Part shown: piece after piece, positions 51,205 to 59,774 of the stretch
Position numbering within the stretch: position 1 is the stretch's first letter
How the letters are laid out: each line of letters begins with the position of its first letter
NCBI RefSeq assembly: GCF_040676675.1
Contig: NZ_JBFAPK010000044.1
Coordinates: 1-64,000 of the forward strand
Length of the DNA: 64,000 nt
Direction: 5' to 3'
Origin: JBFAPK01 sp040676675
GTDB lineage: Bacteria; Actinomycetota; Actinomycetes; Mycobacteriales; Micromonosporaceae
The notes under the pieces: model-generated
Told to the model about the DNA's origin: nothing
Databases searched by the model: none
The model's input: the letters and a program-made list of their open reading frames with translations, nothing else
Made by a program: the position numbers and the translations under genes

Positions 51205-51231
51205 GTCGGACCCGACGCCGCCGTCTTGACA
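51205..51231 (-). promoter_or_regulatory. ECF42-type promoter of the DGPF-sigma operon
   Basis: On the minus strand TGTCAA (51231-51226), 17 bases, then CGAC (51208-51205), about 50 bases before the DGPF start. It matches in form the TGTCGA/CGAYC elements known for ECF42 (A for G at one position), so the operon is probably autoregulated. Confidence 0.6.
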
Positions 51232-51349
51232 TCCCCGCCGGAACCTACGCGGAAGTTCTCCGTCGCCGCGCTCGCCGGGCCGCGAGGTCGTCGCTCCGGG
51301 TGACGACCCGGGGGCCGGAGCGGACCCGGGAGATTTTTCCGCGTACCGA

Positions 51350-51376
51350 TGTCAAGAAGCCCCCGACCGCTCCGAC
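51350..51376 (+). promoter_or_regulatory. ECF42-type promoter of the MFS exporter
   Basis: TGTCAA (51350-51355), 17 bases, CGAC (51373-51376), 39 bases before the ATG. Hexamer, spacing and -10 core are identical to the element of the divergent sigma operon, and the flanks GATGTCAAGA match too. Confidence 0.6.
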
Positions 51377-51414
51377 CACCCTGCGGAACGTCGAGAGAAC
51401 GGGAAGTTTCGGAT

Positions 51415-53250
51415 ATGCGAGTCAACCGGGCCTGGCTGGGGCTGTTCGTCCTCATGCTGCCGACACTGCTGGTCGCCATGGACATGACGGCGCTGCTCCT
51501 CGCGCTACCGAGGCTGAGCGCCGAGCTGGGGGCCACGAACGTCCAGCAGTTGTGGATCAGCGACAGCTACGGGTTCATGGTGGCCGGCCTGGTCATCACG
51601 ATGGGTACGCTCGGCGACCGGATCGGCCGCCGGCGGCTGCTGATGATCGGCGGAGCGGCGTTCGGGGTGCTGTCGGTCGTGGCCGCGTTCGCGACCGACC
51701 CGCTGCTGCTGATCGTCGCGCGGGCGCTGCTGGGCGTCGCCGGCGCGACCCTGGCGCCGTGCACGCTCGCCCTGATCACCAACATGTTCCCGGCCGGGCG
51801 GCAGCGCGGGCAGGCCATCGCGATCTGGGCGGCCTGCCAGTTCGCCGGCGGCGCGTTCGGACCCGTGCTCGCGGGACTCCTGCTCCAGCACTTCTGGTGG
51901 GGATCGGTCTTCCTGGCCGCGGTGCCGGCGATGGCGCTGCTGCTGCTCGCCGGACCCGTCCTGCTGCCGGAGTTCCGCGGCGACCGGGCCGACCGGCCGG
52001 TGCCGCTGACCCGGGCCCTGGACCTGGCCAGCGTCGGGCTGTCGCTCGTGGCCGTGCTCCTGACGGTCTACGGCATCAAGCAGCTGACCGTCGAGCGCGT
52101 GCCGGTCGTACCGGCCGCGGCCCTGGTCGTCGGCGCGGTCGTCGGCGCGGCGTTCGTACGCCGGCAGCTGCGGCTGGAGACGCCGCTGCTGGACCTGCGG
52201 CTGTTGCGTAACCGGCCGTTCACGGCCGTGCTCGTCGCGCTGGTCTTCGCCGGGATCGCCATGGCCGGCACCGGCCTGCTGGTCACCCAGTACCTGCAGA
52301 GCGTGCTGGGGTTCTCGCCGGTCGCCTCGGCGGTGCTGTTTGCGCCGATGGGCCTCGGCTCGGCGGTCGGTACCGTGGCCGCGCCGGCGCTGACCCGGCG
52401 GCTGCGGCCGGCGACGGCGATCGCCGGTGGGCTGGCGGTGTCGGCGCTGGGCGGCCTGCTGCTGGTCGGGGTCCACGGCGCGGGTGCCCTGCCGCTGGTG
52501 ATGACCGGCATCGCCGTGCTGGCGCTCGGCACCGGCCCGCTCTTCGCGTTGGGCACCGGCCTGGTCGTCGGCTCAGTACCGCCGGAGCGCGCCGGTTCGG
52601 CGGCGTCGATGTCGGAGACCGGCAACTACTTCGGCGGTTCGCTCGGCTTCGCCCTGCTCGGCGTGGTGGCCACGGTGGTCTACCGGGACCGGATGGGCGG
52701 CACCTCCGACTCGCTGGCCGGGGCGGTCGCCGCCAGCCGGCACCTCCCCGCCGGCCAGGGCGCGGCGCTGCTGCACGACGCGCGGGCGGCGTTCACCGCC
52801 AGCCTGCACGTCACGGGGGCTCTCGCCGCGCTCATCTTCGCCGGGCTGGCCGTACTGGTCCTGGCCATGCGCCCGACGACCCGGACCGCCCCCGCCGGAC
52901 CGCGCGACCACCCGGCGACCCGCGCGGAGGAGTCCGCCGGTTCAGATTCGGCCGCAGTCAGGGCAACCGCCGCGTCGGCGGAGGTGGTAGGCGAGGGTGG
53001 CCGCGCCGAGCGAGGCGCCCCAGAGCGGCCAGAAGAATTCGGGCAGGAACAGTCCCCAGGTGTCGGCGGTGAGGTCGATCCGGCCCAGTGCGAGCCAGCG
53101 CAGGTACATCAGCCCGGCCGAGGTGACGAGCAGGGCGACGGCGGTGGCCGGGATGATCGCGGTGCGTGGCCGGACCCGCTTCCCGCGCAGGTACGGAATC
53201 CAGCGCGGGTACACCTCGCCCCACGGCCGCACCAGGCCGATGGTGAGTAG
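51415..53250 (+). CDS. MFS drug exporter (DHA2 type) with abnormal antisense tail
   Basis: A 611-residue predicted protein; the first ~505 residues form a 14-helix DHA2 (QacA/SmvA-like) proton antiporter, with motif A GTLGDRIGRRRLL and motif C GAFGPVLAGLLLQ seen. ATG 51415 is 39 bases after a promoter like that of the divergent ECF42 operon. From 52942 the frame runs antisense through the last 309 bases of the next gene, giving a low-complexity Gly/Glu/Arg tail. The natural stop appears to be lost, by mutation or a small frameshift near 52930. Exports an unknown compound, perhaps under ECF42 control. Confidence 0.85.
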   Translation: MRVNRAWLGLFVLMLPTLLVAMDMTALLLALPRLSAELGATNVQQLWISDSYGFMVAGLVITMGTLGDRIGRRRLLMIGGAAFGVLSVVAAFATDPLLLIVARALLGVAGATLAPCTLALITNMFPAGRQRGQAIAIWAACQFAGGAFGPVLAGLLLQHFWWGSVFLAAVPAMALLLLAGPVLLPEFRGDRADRPVPLTRALDLASVGLSLVAVLLTVYGIKQLTVERVPVVPAAALVVGAVVGAAFVRRQLRLETPLLDLRLLRNRPFTAVLVALVFAGIAMAGTGLLVTQYLQSVLGFSPVASAVLFAPMGLGSAVGTVAAPALTRRLRPATAIAGGLAVSALGGLLLVGVHGAGALPLVMTGIAVLALGTGPLFALGTGLVVGSVPPERAGSAASMSETGNYFGGSLGFALLGVVATVVYRDRMGGTSDSLAGAVAASRHLPAGQGAALLHDARAAFTASLHVTGALAALIFAGLAVLVLAMRPTTRTAPAGPRDHPATRAEESAGSDSAAVRATAASAEVVGEGGRAERGAPERPEEFGQEQSPGVGGEVDPAQCEPAQVHQPGRGDEQGDGGGRDDRGAWPDPLPAQVRNPARVHLAPRPHQADGE

Positions 53251-54072
53251 TGCTCCGCTGGCGCCCATGGTGGCGAGCATGGCACCGGCCAGCCAGATCC
53301 CCGGCGTTTCGGCGGCCTGCGTGTGGAGCCCTTCGCGGGACACTCCGAGTGGGATGTCCAGCGCCCACGCCCAGCGGGTCAGGGCGTAGCCGACCGGGAC
53401 GGCGACCGCGACGGCCACCGCCCGGCGACCCCAGCGCGCCGCGGCGGCCGGCGTCGTCCAGCCGGTCCGGCTGTCGTCGCGGCCGCAGTTGCCGCAGGCG
53501 GAGCGGCTGCGGCGCCGGTACGCGAGCACCGTTGCGGCCCAGAGGAGCCCACCGACGATGAACAGCACCTGGTTGAGCACCGGCCAGGGCAGGAACAGGG
53601 CGGGGAACTGGCTCAGTCGGACCTGCTCCGGCCAGCCGAACGGGGCGCCGATCAGCAGCATGGGCGCGCGTACCACCGCCAGCAGCGGCCGGTAGTCGGG
53701 AATCACCACGGCGAGCGTGCCGGCCACCGTCCAACCGATGCCGGTGAGCGCACCACCGAGCAGCCCGCCCCGGCGGGTACGGGTGAGCACGACGGCGATC
53801 GCCGCACCGCAGAGCCCGGCGACGGCGAGCGCCGGCCCGGTGGTCTCCGGCCGCGCGTGTTCGAGCAGTGATACGCCGCCGGCGGCGGGATCGTGCGCGG
53901 TCCCGAACGGGAAGCCGGCGCCCCCGCGCCACCAGTACAGGCCGAGCAGCGCGTACGCCAGCGACCAGGCCGCCGCCGCCCAGCCGATCCATTCGGGCCA
54001 GCGGGTCGGCCACGGCCGGAGCCGGGCGCGGGCGTCGTCGGCGTTGTCGAGATTCGTGACTGTGTGTGTCAT
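52942..54072 (-). CDS. Polytopic membrane protein with two CXXC motifs
   Basis: A 376-residue protein with about nine hydrophobic helices, paired Trp-rich (WIGWAAAAWSLAYALLGLYWW) and, in cytosolic or outer loops, two Cys pairs (CGNCGRDD about 197-204; CPDCGRI at the C-terminus). The Cys pairs could bind Zn or act in redox chemistry. No family recognised. Start ATG 54072 (longer frames upstream have no support). It lies divergent from a two-component system and may be its target. Confidence 0.72.
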   Translation of the reverse strand: MTHTVTNLDNADDARARLRPWPTRWPEWIGWAAAAWSLAYALLGLYWWRGGAGFPFGTAHDPAAGGVSLLEHARPETTGPALAVAGLCGAAIAVVLTRTRRGGLLGGALTGIGWTVAGTLAVVIPDYRPLLAVVRAPMLLIGAPFGWPEQVRLSQFPALFLPWPVLNQVLFIVGGLLWAATVLAYRRRSRSACGNCGRDDSRTGWTTPAAAARWGRRAVAVAVAVPVGYALTRWAWALDIPLGVSREGLHTQAAETPGIWLAGAMLATMGASGALLTIGLVRPWGEVYPRWIPYLRGKRVRPRTAIIPATAVALLVTSAGLMYLRWLALGRIDLTADTWGLFLPEFFWPLWGASLGAATLAYHLRRRGGCPDCGRI

Positions 54073-54190
54073 GCCCACCAGGCTGGCGGCGGGGGAGCGG
54101 CGTGGGCACCTGCCGTCCGGCCGCTGATGGTGGTCGGGGTCGGTCGTGGAGGGTGCCGTTCGGCACGGGTACGGCGGTCGGCCGGGCACC

Positions 54191-54196
54191 TACCCT
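54191..54196 (+). promoter_or_regulatory. -10 element for a leaderless kinase transcript
   Basis: TACCCT ends 7 bases before the ATG at 54204, fitting the TANNNT -10 spacing of leaderless messages. The purine run GGAGGT between them touches the start codon and is too close to serve as a ribosome site. Confidence 0.45.
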
Positions 54197-54203
54197 CGGA
54201 GGT

Positions 54204-55304
54204 ATGGACGGGCGGGACAGGCTTGGCGTGACGGCGGCCGGGGCGGGTCTGGCCTCGATGGTCGCCGACGCGGTGGTGCTGGCACAGGGCAGGCCCTACC
54301 CGCAGGGCGCGACGCTCGTGGGCACGCTGGGTCTGGCCGAGCCGGCCGTGCTGCTGGTGCTGAGCGTGCTGGTGGTGCGGCGCTCGCGGGCCGGCGTGGC
54401 GGTCGCGGCCGGGGCGTCGACGGGACTCGCCGTTCCGCTCTGGTTACTGCGGTTCGGCCCGCCGACCTGGTCGGCGCAGTCCGTTGGCGGTTACGCCGCC
54501 TGGGCGACCCTCTCGGCGGTCGCCGTCGCCGTCGGGGCGTACCTGCGCGGCCTCGACGGACGCCGGGCCCGGGAGGCCGCCGCCGCCCGCCGTGCCCAGC
54601 GGCTGGAGCTGGCGGACGACCTGCACGACTTCGTCGTCCACGACATCAACGAGATGCTGTTGCAGGCGCAGGCCGGGCTCGTGCTCGTCGACGGGGCCGC
54701 GGCCGGGGTGGCCGACGTGCTGCGCCGGATCGAGCGTACGGCGCTGCGGGCGTTGACGACCGTGGACCGTACGGTCCATCTCCTGCACCGCCCCGAGACC
54801 CCGGCGTCCGCCGGACCGGTGGAGCCGGATCCGAACGGCGCGCCGCGGCTGCCGAAGCCCACGATGGACGACCTGCCGGAACTCGTCGACCGTTTCGCCG
54901 CCACGGGGTCGATCAGGGCCCGCCTCGACCTCGACCCCGGGCTGTTGGCCGGCACGGGTGCGCCGTCCTCGCTGCCACCGGAGATAGCCACGACGGTGTA
55001 CCGGATCGTCGTGGAGGCGCTCACCAACGTCCGCCGCCACGCCGTCGACGCCGGCCACGTGCGAGTGACGGTAGCCCGGGCGCCGGGCGGCCGGGTGCGG
55101 GTGGAGATCACCGACGACGGCCGCAACGGCGGGCGGGCAGACACCGGGCCGGGTCACGACGGCGGACACGGGCTGGCCGGGCTGGCCGCCCGCCTGGACG
55201 CCCTCGGTGGCACGCTGAGCACGGGCCCGGCCGTACCACTCGGGTGGCGGGTCACCGCGGTGCTTCCGCTTCGCGCGCAGCCCACTGCCCCGGCGGGGCG
55301 GTAG
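54204..55304 (+). CDS. NarL-type sensor histidine kinase
   Basis: A 366-residue kinase. It has about four N-terminal membrane helices (1-115), then the HisKA_3 dimerisation box LADDLHDFVVHDI (phospho-His 141) and an HATPase domain with the N box EALTNVRRHAV and G boxes ITDDGRNGG and GGHGLAGLAARL. No large outside sensor domain, so the signal is likely within the membrane. The response-regulator gene starts 4 bases after its stop. Likely controls the divergent membrane protein. Confidence 0.9.
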   Translation: MDGRDRLGVTAAGAGLASMVADAVVLAQGRPYPQGATLVGTLGLAEPAVLLVLSVLVVRRSRAGVAVAAGASTGLAVPLWLLRFGPPTWSAQSVGGYAAWATLSAVAVAVGAYLRGLDGRRAREAAAARRAQRLELADDLHDFVVHDINEMLLQAQAGLVLVDGAAAGVADVLRRIERTALRALTTVDRTVHLLHRPETPASAGPVEPDPNGAPRLPKPTMDDLPELVDRFAATGSIRARLDLDPGLLAGTGAPSSLPPEIATTVYRIVVEALTNVRRHAVDAGHVRVTVARAPGGRVRVEITDDGRNGGRADTGPGHDGGHGLAGLAARLDALGGTLSTGPAVPLGWRVTAVLPLRAQPTAPAGR

Positions 55305-55308
55305 CGCC

Positions 55309-55977
55309 GTGGCGGACCAGCGGATCAGGGTACTGATCGCCGACGACCAGGAGAACATCCGCGTCGCGTACCGGATCATCCTCGATGCCCAACCCGACAT
55401 GGTCGTGGTCGGCGAGGCCGCCGACGGCGCCTCGGCCGTGGATCAGGCCCGGCACCTGCGCCCCGACGTGGTGCTGGCCGACATCCGGATGCCCCGGGTG
55501 GACGGCCTGGAACTCACCCGCGTCCTCGCCGGCCCGGAGGTTCCCAATCCACTCCGAATAGTCGTGGTGACCTCGTTCGACCTCGACGAGTACGTGTACG
55601 CGGCGCTGCGCAACGGAGCGCACGGCTTCCTGCTCAAGCGGTCCGGACCTGCCCTGCTCACCGAGGCCATCCGCGCCGCGGTGGCCGGCGACGCACTCGT
55701 CAGCCCGCAGGTCACCATCCGGCTGCTGCGACACCTCACCACACCGCCCACCGCGACCACCCGGGAAACGGTGCCGCTGACCCCCCGCGAGCGCGACGTC
55801 GCGCGGCTGGTCGCCCAGGGCAGGACGAACGCCGAGATCGCCGCCACGCTGTTCATCGCCGCCGGCACCGTGAAGAACCACCTCGCGACGATCCAGCAGA
55901 AGCTCGGGGTCCGTAACCGGGTCGGCATCGCCGCCCGGCTCTGGGAGACCGGCGAGATCACCCAGAGCCGGCAATGA
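55309..55977 (+). CDS. NarL-type response regulator
   Basis: A 222-residue regulator. The receiver domain has IADDQ and the phospho-acceptor Asp 58 (VVLADIRMPR), with Lys in GFLLKRSG. The C-terminal LuxR HTH is LTPRERDVARLVAQGRTNAEIAATL then GTVKNHLATIQQKLGVRNRVG. GTG 55309. It is encoded immediately after its kinase. No operator could be identified. Confidence 0.95.
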   Translation: MADQRIRVLIADDQENIRVAYRIILDAQPDMVVVGEAADGASAVDQARHLRPDVVLADIRMPRVDGLELTRVLAGPEVPNPLRIVVVTSFDLDEYVYAALRNGAHGFLLKRSGPALLTEAIRAAVAGDALVSPQVTIRLLRHLTTPPTATTRETVPLTPRERDVARLVAQGRTNAEIAATLFIAAGTVKNHLATIQQKLGVRNRVGIAARLWETGEITQSRQ

Positions 55978-56072
55978 CCGGCCCGACCGGTGCTCGGTGA
56001 CCCGCTCTTCCGGGGTTCTCGGCGGTACGGCCGCTCAGTCGAGACAGGACTCGTGGCCCCCGATGTCCCGCG

Positions 56073-58808
56073 TCACGAGGCACGACCCGCCGAGGAGACG
56101 TGGCCGGCGACCTCGGTACGCGACGAGACGCCGAGCTTGCGCAGGATGTTGGAGACGTGTATCGCGGCGGTCTTCGGCGAGATGTACAGCCGGCGGGCCA
56201 GTTCGGCGTTGGTGAGCCCGTCGGCCAACAGCAGCGCGACCTCCCGTTCGCGGGCGGTGAGCGCGTCGGTGCCGGAGACGGCCCGCGGTCCGGCCCCGGG
56301 CTCCAGGCCCAGTCGGGCACGCACCACGTCCAGCTGCGCCACCCGCCAGCCACGCCAGCGCGCCAGCAGGGCGCCGGCCCGGGCCAGGTGGCTGGCGGCC
56401 TGCTCCGGCGCCCCGGCCGTCAGCAGGCAGCGGGCCGCGCCGACCTCGGCGGTACCCCGGACCGACGGCGGTACCACGCCTGAGCACGCCACCCGCAGGT
56501 ACGCGTCCCGGGCGGTCTCGTGTGCGCCCCGGGCCTCGGCCAGCTGGGCGTTCACCAAGGTTCGGTAGTCGTCCCAGGTGTCCGGCCCGAGCAGTGCGTC
56601 GGCCAGCAGCGTGATCCTGGGCAGTGGCAGGCCCACGTGCAGCACGGCGCTGATCAGGTCGTGCGCCTCGGATCCGGTGCGCCACGGCTGTGTCCGCAGC
56701 TCGGCGAGTACCTCGTCGACCAGTTGGTCGACGGCTTCCGGCTGGTTGCGGCGGGCGGCCAGGTGCAGGGCGATGCCGGGTACCGCGGCGCCCGAGGGTC
56801 GGCCCGGCCGTGCCGGGGCGGCCCGCAGGTCGGCCACGATGTCGTCGACCCGGTCCAGCTCTCCCGCCTCCAGGTAGAGACCGGCGAGGAAGACGGCGTG
56901 GAAGTCGGCGGGTTGGCCTCGGCGCAGGTATCCCCGGTCGAGGGCCCGCCCCTCCTCCAGCTCGGCGATCGCGGCGTCCAGCTCGCCCTGGCGGATCCGG
57001 AGCCGGGCCCGGCCCTGGAAGTACGCGGCGACCGCGAGGGAGTCGAAGCCGGCCCGCTCCGCGTCGACGCGCATCCGCTCCAGCAGTTCGGCGTGCTCCG
57101 TGGACTCGGCCGGCGGTACCCCCTGCGCGAGGTTGTTCAGCGCTCGCGCGGCCAGCACCCACTCGCCCGACCTCTCGGCCTCGTCGACCAGCCCCGACAG
57201 CAGCATCCGGCCCTCGTCGGCGGTCGCCGGCCGCCCGACCAGGGCCGTACCCTTCTCCATCAGGGCGGCCAACCGCACGACCGGCAGGTCGAGCAGCTCG
57301 GCCAGCTCCAGCGCGCGGTCCGCCCACAGCAGCCCCTCGGCCGCGTCGCCGCGCAGCGTGCACGACTGGGCCACCGAAACCATCGCCAGGCCCCGTTGTG
57401 GCCCCGGTGGCAGCTCCTCCACCAGCCGCTGGATCTCGCCGGTCAGCACGCCCATCTCGTCGAGCTCGTAGGTCTCCCACGCCAGCCGGATCATCAGCTG
57501 CAGCGCGTCGGCCCGCCCGGCGGCGTCCGGCGCGTTGTCGCGCCAGCGCCGCGCGTACCCGACGGCATCGTCGAGCAGTCCGGCCAGCCACGCCGCGCGG
57601 GCCGCGCCGCCCAGCAGCTCGGCGTCGTCGCCGACCTCTCCGAGCCCCAGCTCGGCCAGCTGCAGCGCCTGGTACGCCGAGCCGATACTCAGGTACAGCC
57701 CGGTACCGCGGCGGGCCGCCTCCACCATGTCGTCGTACCGGCCGGCCCGCTGGGCGTGGTAGGCGACCATGGCCGGATCGGAGCTGCCGCCGGCCAGCAA
57801 CACCTCCAGCGCCGCCTCGTGCAGCCGCCGTCGCTGGCGGCCCAGCATCTGCCCGGTCAGCGCCTCGCGGACCAGCGCGTGCCGGAAGCTGAACTCGTCC
57901 TCGCCGGACTCGACGAGGACACCCCGGGTGACCAGCTCACGCAGCGCCCTGATCAGATCGTCCTCGCCCTCCCCGGTGACCGCGGAGAGCAGGTCGAACG
58001 GCACCCGGTGACCGAGCACCGCGGCCGCCTCGACCACCCGCCGGCAGCTCGGGTCCAGGTCCTCGACCTGTCGGTGCAGCACCTCGGTCAGGCTCCACGG
58101 CAGCGGCCGGTCGCACAGCGTCTCCAGGTCGGTGCCGCCGTGCCCGCGTACCAGCTCTTCGAGGAAGAAGGGGTTGCCGCCGGTGCGCTGGTGCAACGCG
58201 GCCACCGTACGGTACGGCACCGGTTGACCGGTGGCGGCGGCCAGCAGCGTGCCGCTCTGTGCCTCGGTCAGCCGCCCCAGCCGCACGTTGGTCACCGCGT
58301 GCCGGCGCTCCAGCCGACCGAGCAGCGCGGCGACCGGCTGCCGACTGGTCACCTCCTCCGGCCGGTAGGTGCCGATCAGCAGCCGCCGGCCGGGCTGGTC
58401 GGCGAGCCGCTCGAACAGCGCCGCGCTCTCCGAGTCCGCCCAGTGCAGGTCCTCGAAAACGATCACCGCTGGGGCGTCACCGACCAGCTGGGCCAGGATC
58501 GACAGGCCGGTGTGCAGCCGCTGCACCGGACTACCGGTGGGATCGGCCAGCGCGCGCAGCGACTCCTCGTCCACCCGGTCGCCCTCGACCGTGTCGATGG
58601 CGTCCAGCAACACCTCGTACGGGCGGGCCAGCGAACCCGGCTCCGCGTGCCCGACCAGGATCACCGTCTGCTGCGGAAGCCTCGCCAGCAACTCCTGGAT
58701 CAGCCGGGTCTTACCGATGCCCGGCTCGCCCGCCACCATCGCGACCTGCGGACGCGGCGCGGCCACGAGCCGGGTCAGCCGGCCCAGCTCGTGATCGCGT
58801 CCGATCAT
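56073..58808 (-). CDS. Large ATPase-LuxR regulator (LAL/MalT-like)
   Basis: A 911-residue regulator. The N-terminal AAA ATPase has Walker A GEPGIGKT (about 27-34) and Walker B VIVFEDLHWAD, followed by a winged-helix-like section (SLTEVLHRQVEDLDPS) and a long TPR-like middle. It ends in a LuxR HTH (LTAREREVALLLADGLTNAELARRL then AAIHVSNILRKLGVSSRTEV). ATG 58808 is chosen because it overlaps the preceding small gene's stop by 4 bases (ATGA); the frame itself is open to 58841. Such regulators often control sugar use or secondary metabolism; the target is unknown. Confidence 0.88.
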   Translation of the reverse strand: MIGRDHELGRLTRLVAAPRPQVAMVAGEPGIGKTRLIQELLARLPQQTVILVGHAEPGSLARPYEVLLDAIDTVEGDRVDEESLRALADPTGSPVQRLHTGLSILAQLVGDAPAVIVFEDLHWADSESAALFERLADQPGRRLLIGTYRPEEVTSRQPVAALLGRLERRHAVTNVRLGRLTEAQSGTLLAAATGQPVPYRTVAALHQRTGGNPFFLEELVRGHGGTDLETLCDRPLPWSLTEVLHRQVEDLDPSCRRVVEAAAVLGHRVPFDLLSAVTGEGEDDLIRALRELVTRGVLVESGEDEFSFRHALVREALTGQMLGRQRRRLHEAALEVLLAGGSSDPAMVAYHAQRAGRYDDMVEAARRGTGLYLSIGSAYQALQLAELGLGEVGDDAELLGGAARAAWLAGLLDDAVGYARRWRDNAPDAAGRADALQLMIRLAWETYELDEMGVLTGEIQRLVEELPPGPQRGLAMVSVAQSCTLRGDAAEGLLWADRALELAELLDLPVVRLAALMEKGTALVGRPATADEGRMLLSGLVDEAERSGEWVLAARALNNLAQGVPPAESTEHAELLERMRVDAERAGFDSLAVAAYFQGRARLRIRQGELDAAIAELEEGRALDRGYLRRGQPADFHAVFLAGLYLEAGELDRVDDIVADLRAAPARPGRPSGAAVPGIALHLAARRNQPEAVDQLVDEVLAELRTQPWRTGSEAHDLISAVLHVGLPLPRITLLADALLGPDTWDDYRTLVNAQLAEARGAHETARDAYLRVACSGVVPPSVRGTAEVGAARCLLTAGAPEQAASHLARAGALLARWRGWRVAQLDVVRARLGLEPGAGPRAVSGTDALTAREREVALLLADGLTNAELARRLYISPKTAAIHVSNILRKLGVSSRTEVAGHVSSAGRAS

Positions 58809-59023
58809 GGTCGGGCTGACGCCCCCGCGCATGGTCCACACGGGGCAAGGGTAGCGGCCCGCCGATCCCGTACCCCGGACTCGGACAGAGCGTTACGTGA
58901 CGCCCGAAACCGGAGCCGACGGGGGAGCACCGCAGCCGCCAGGCGGTACCGGTCGGCCTCCGCGACCAGGTCGGCGTGGCGTGCCTCGTGCTGTACCAAC
59001 CACAGCTCTGGAAGCGTGGACAT
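58805..59023 (-). CDS. 72-residue protein coupled to the LuxR regulator
   Basis: ATG 59023 follows GGGGGA at good distance. The protein begins STLPELWLVQHEARHADLVA, an amphipathic helix rich in His and Glu, and then becomes Arg-rich with a CGPC motif near the end. Its TGA overlaps the LuxR ATG. No family is recognised; it may bind or co-regulate with the large regulator. Confidence 0.6.
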   Translation of the reverse strand: MSTLPELWLVQHEARHADLVAEADRYRLAAAVLPRRLRFRASRNALSESGVRDRRAATLAPCGPCAGASARP

Positions 59024-59128
59024 GTCTGGTCCCCCTATCGTTCGCGCCGCCATCCGGCGTGAGTCCATCCTCAGCCGGTAAGGCTCGCGAACCATCGGGA
59101 CCAGTTACCTATCCTGAGCCGCCGTCGG

Positions 59129-59160
59129 ATACCTAGCCGGCCCCGCGCCGGCCTAGGTAT
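59129..59160. terminator. Hairpin downstream of the VOC gene
   Basis: ATACCTAGCCGGC pairs with GCCGGCCTAGGTAT around a small loop, with one bulged base. It begins 12 bases after the VOC stop codon and probably ends its transcript. Confidence 0.6.
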
Positions 59161-59171
59161 GCCTATCCCGT

Positions 59172-59606
59172 TCAGTCGAGGCAGAACTCGTTGCCCTCGA
59201 CGTCCTGCATCGCGAGGCACGACTCGTTGTACTCGTCGGCGCGCAGCAGGTACAGGCGGGTCGCGCCGAGCGCGACCAGCCGCGCGCATTCGGCCTCGAG
59301 CGCGGCCACGCGCTCCTCGCCCACGAGCCCGGTGCCGACCCGCACGTCGAGGTGCACCCGGTTCTTGACGACCTTGCCTTCGGGGACGCGCTGGAAGTAC
59401 AGCCGCGGACCCACACCCGTGGGATCGGCGCAGGCGAACCCGGCACCCTGCCGCTCGGGCGGCAGCGTGCGCTGGTAGTCGTCCCAGCTGGCGAACCCCT
59501 CCGGGGGCGGCGGTACGACGTACCCCAGCACCTCGCACCAGAAGCGCGCGACGCGCTCGGGTTCCGCGCAGTCGAAGGTGACCTGTACCTGCCTGATCGA
59601 TGCCAT
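59172..59606 (-). CDS. VOC-superfamily (glyoxalase-like) protein
   Basis: A 144-residue vicinal-oxygen-chelate protein: first strand IRQVQVTFDCAEPERVARFWCEVLGY and later RVHLDVRVG and MQDVEGNEFCLD, the latter with the Glu/Asp typical of the metal site. Two beta-alpha-beta-beta-beta modules fit a single VOC domain. Small-molecule binding or resistance role possible; substrate unknown. ATG 59606. Confidence 0.88.
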   Translation of the reverse strand: MASIRQVQVTFDCAEPERVARFWCEVLGYVVPPPPEGFASWDDYQRTLPPERQGAGFACADPTGVGPRLYFQRVPEGKVVKNRVHLDVRVGTGLVGEERVAALEAECARLVALGATRLYLLRADEYNESCLAMQDVEGNEFCLD

Positions 59607-59774
59607 CGGCCGATCATAGAGGCGGGATCTTCGGCGTCGCCATGAGCTCGGTTGGTGATCAGGCCCAGCTCCTTGAGCCGCCCCGCAGCTTCGTCTATCG
59701 CCTCCGCCTCGCTCTCGACCGTGAGGGGTCGCGGTGTCCCTGCGGCCGTCCTCGTGGCCGAGTGTGTCCGGCGC
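59607..59774. other. Gap with a possible coding remnant
   Basis: On the minus strand one frame here reads like protein (LTVESEAEAIDEAAGRLKEL, then GLITNRAHGD) but has no start, stop or ribosome site that fits, and it runs into the VOC start. It may be the tail of a lost gene. No operator was seen. Confidence 0.3.

Noticed and set aside
59607..59774. A complete small gene on the minus strand
   Set aside because: Reads like protein for about 40 residues but has no matching start, stop or ribosome site; left as a possible remnant.
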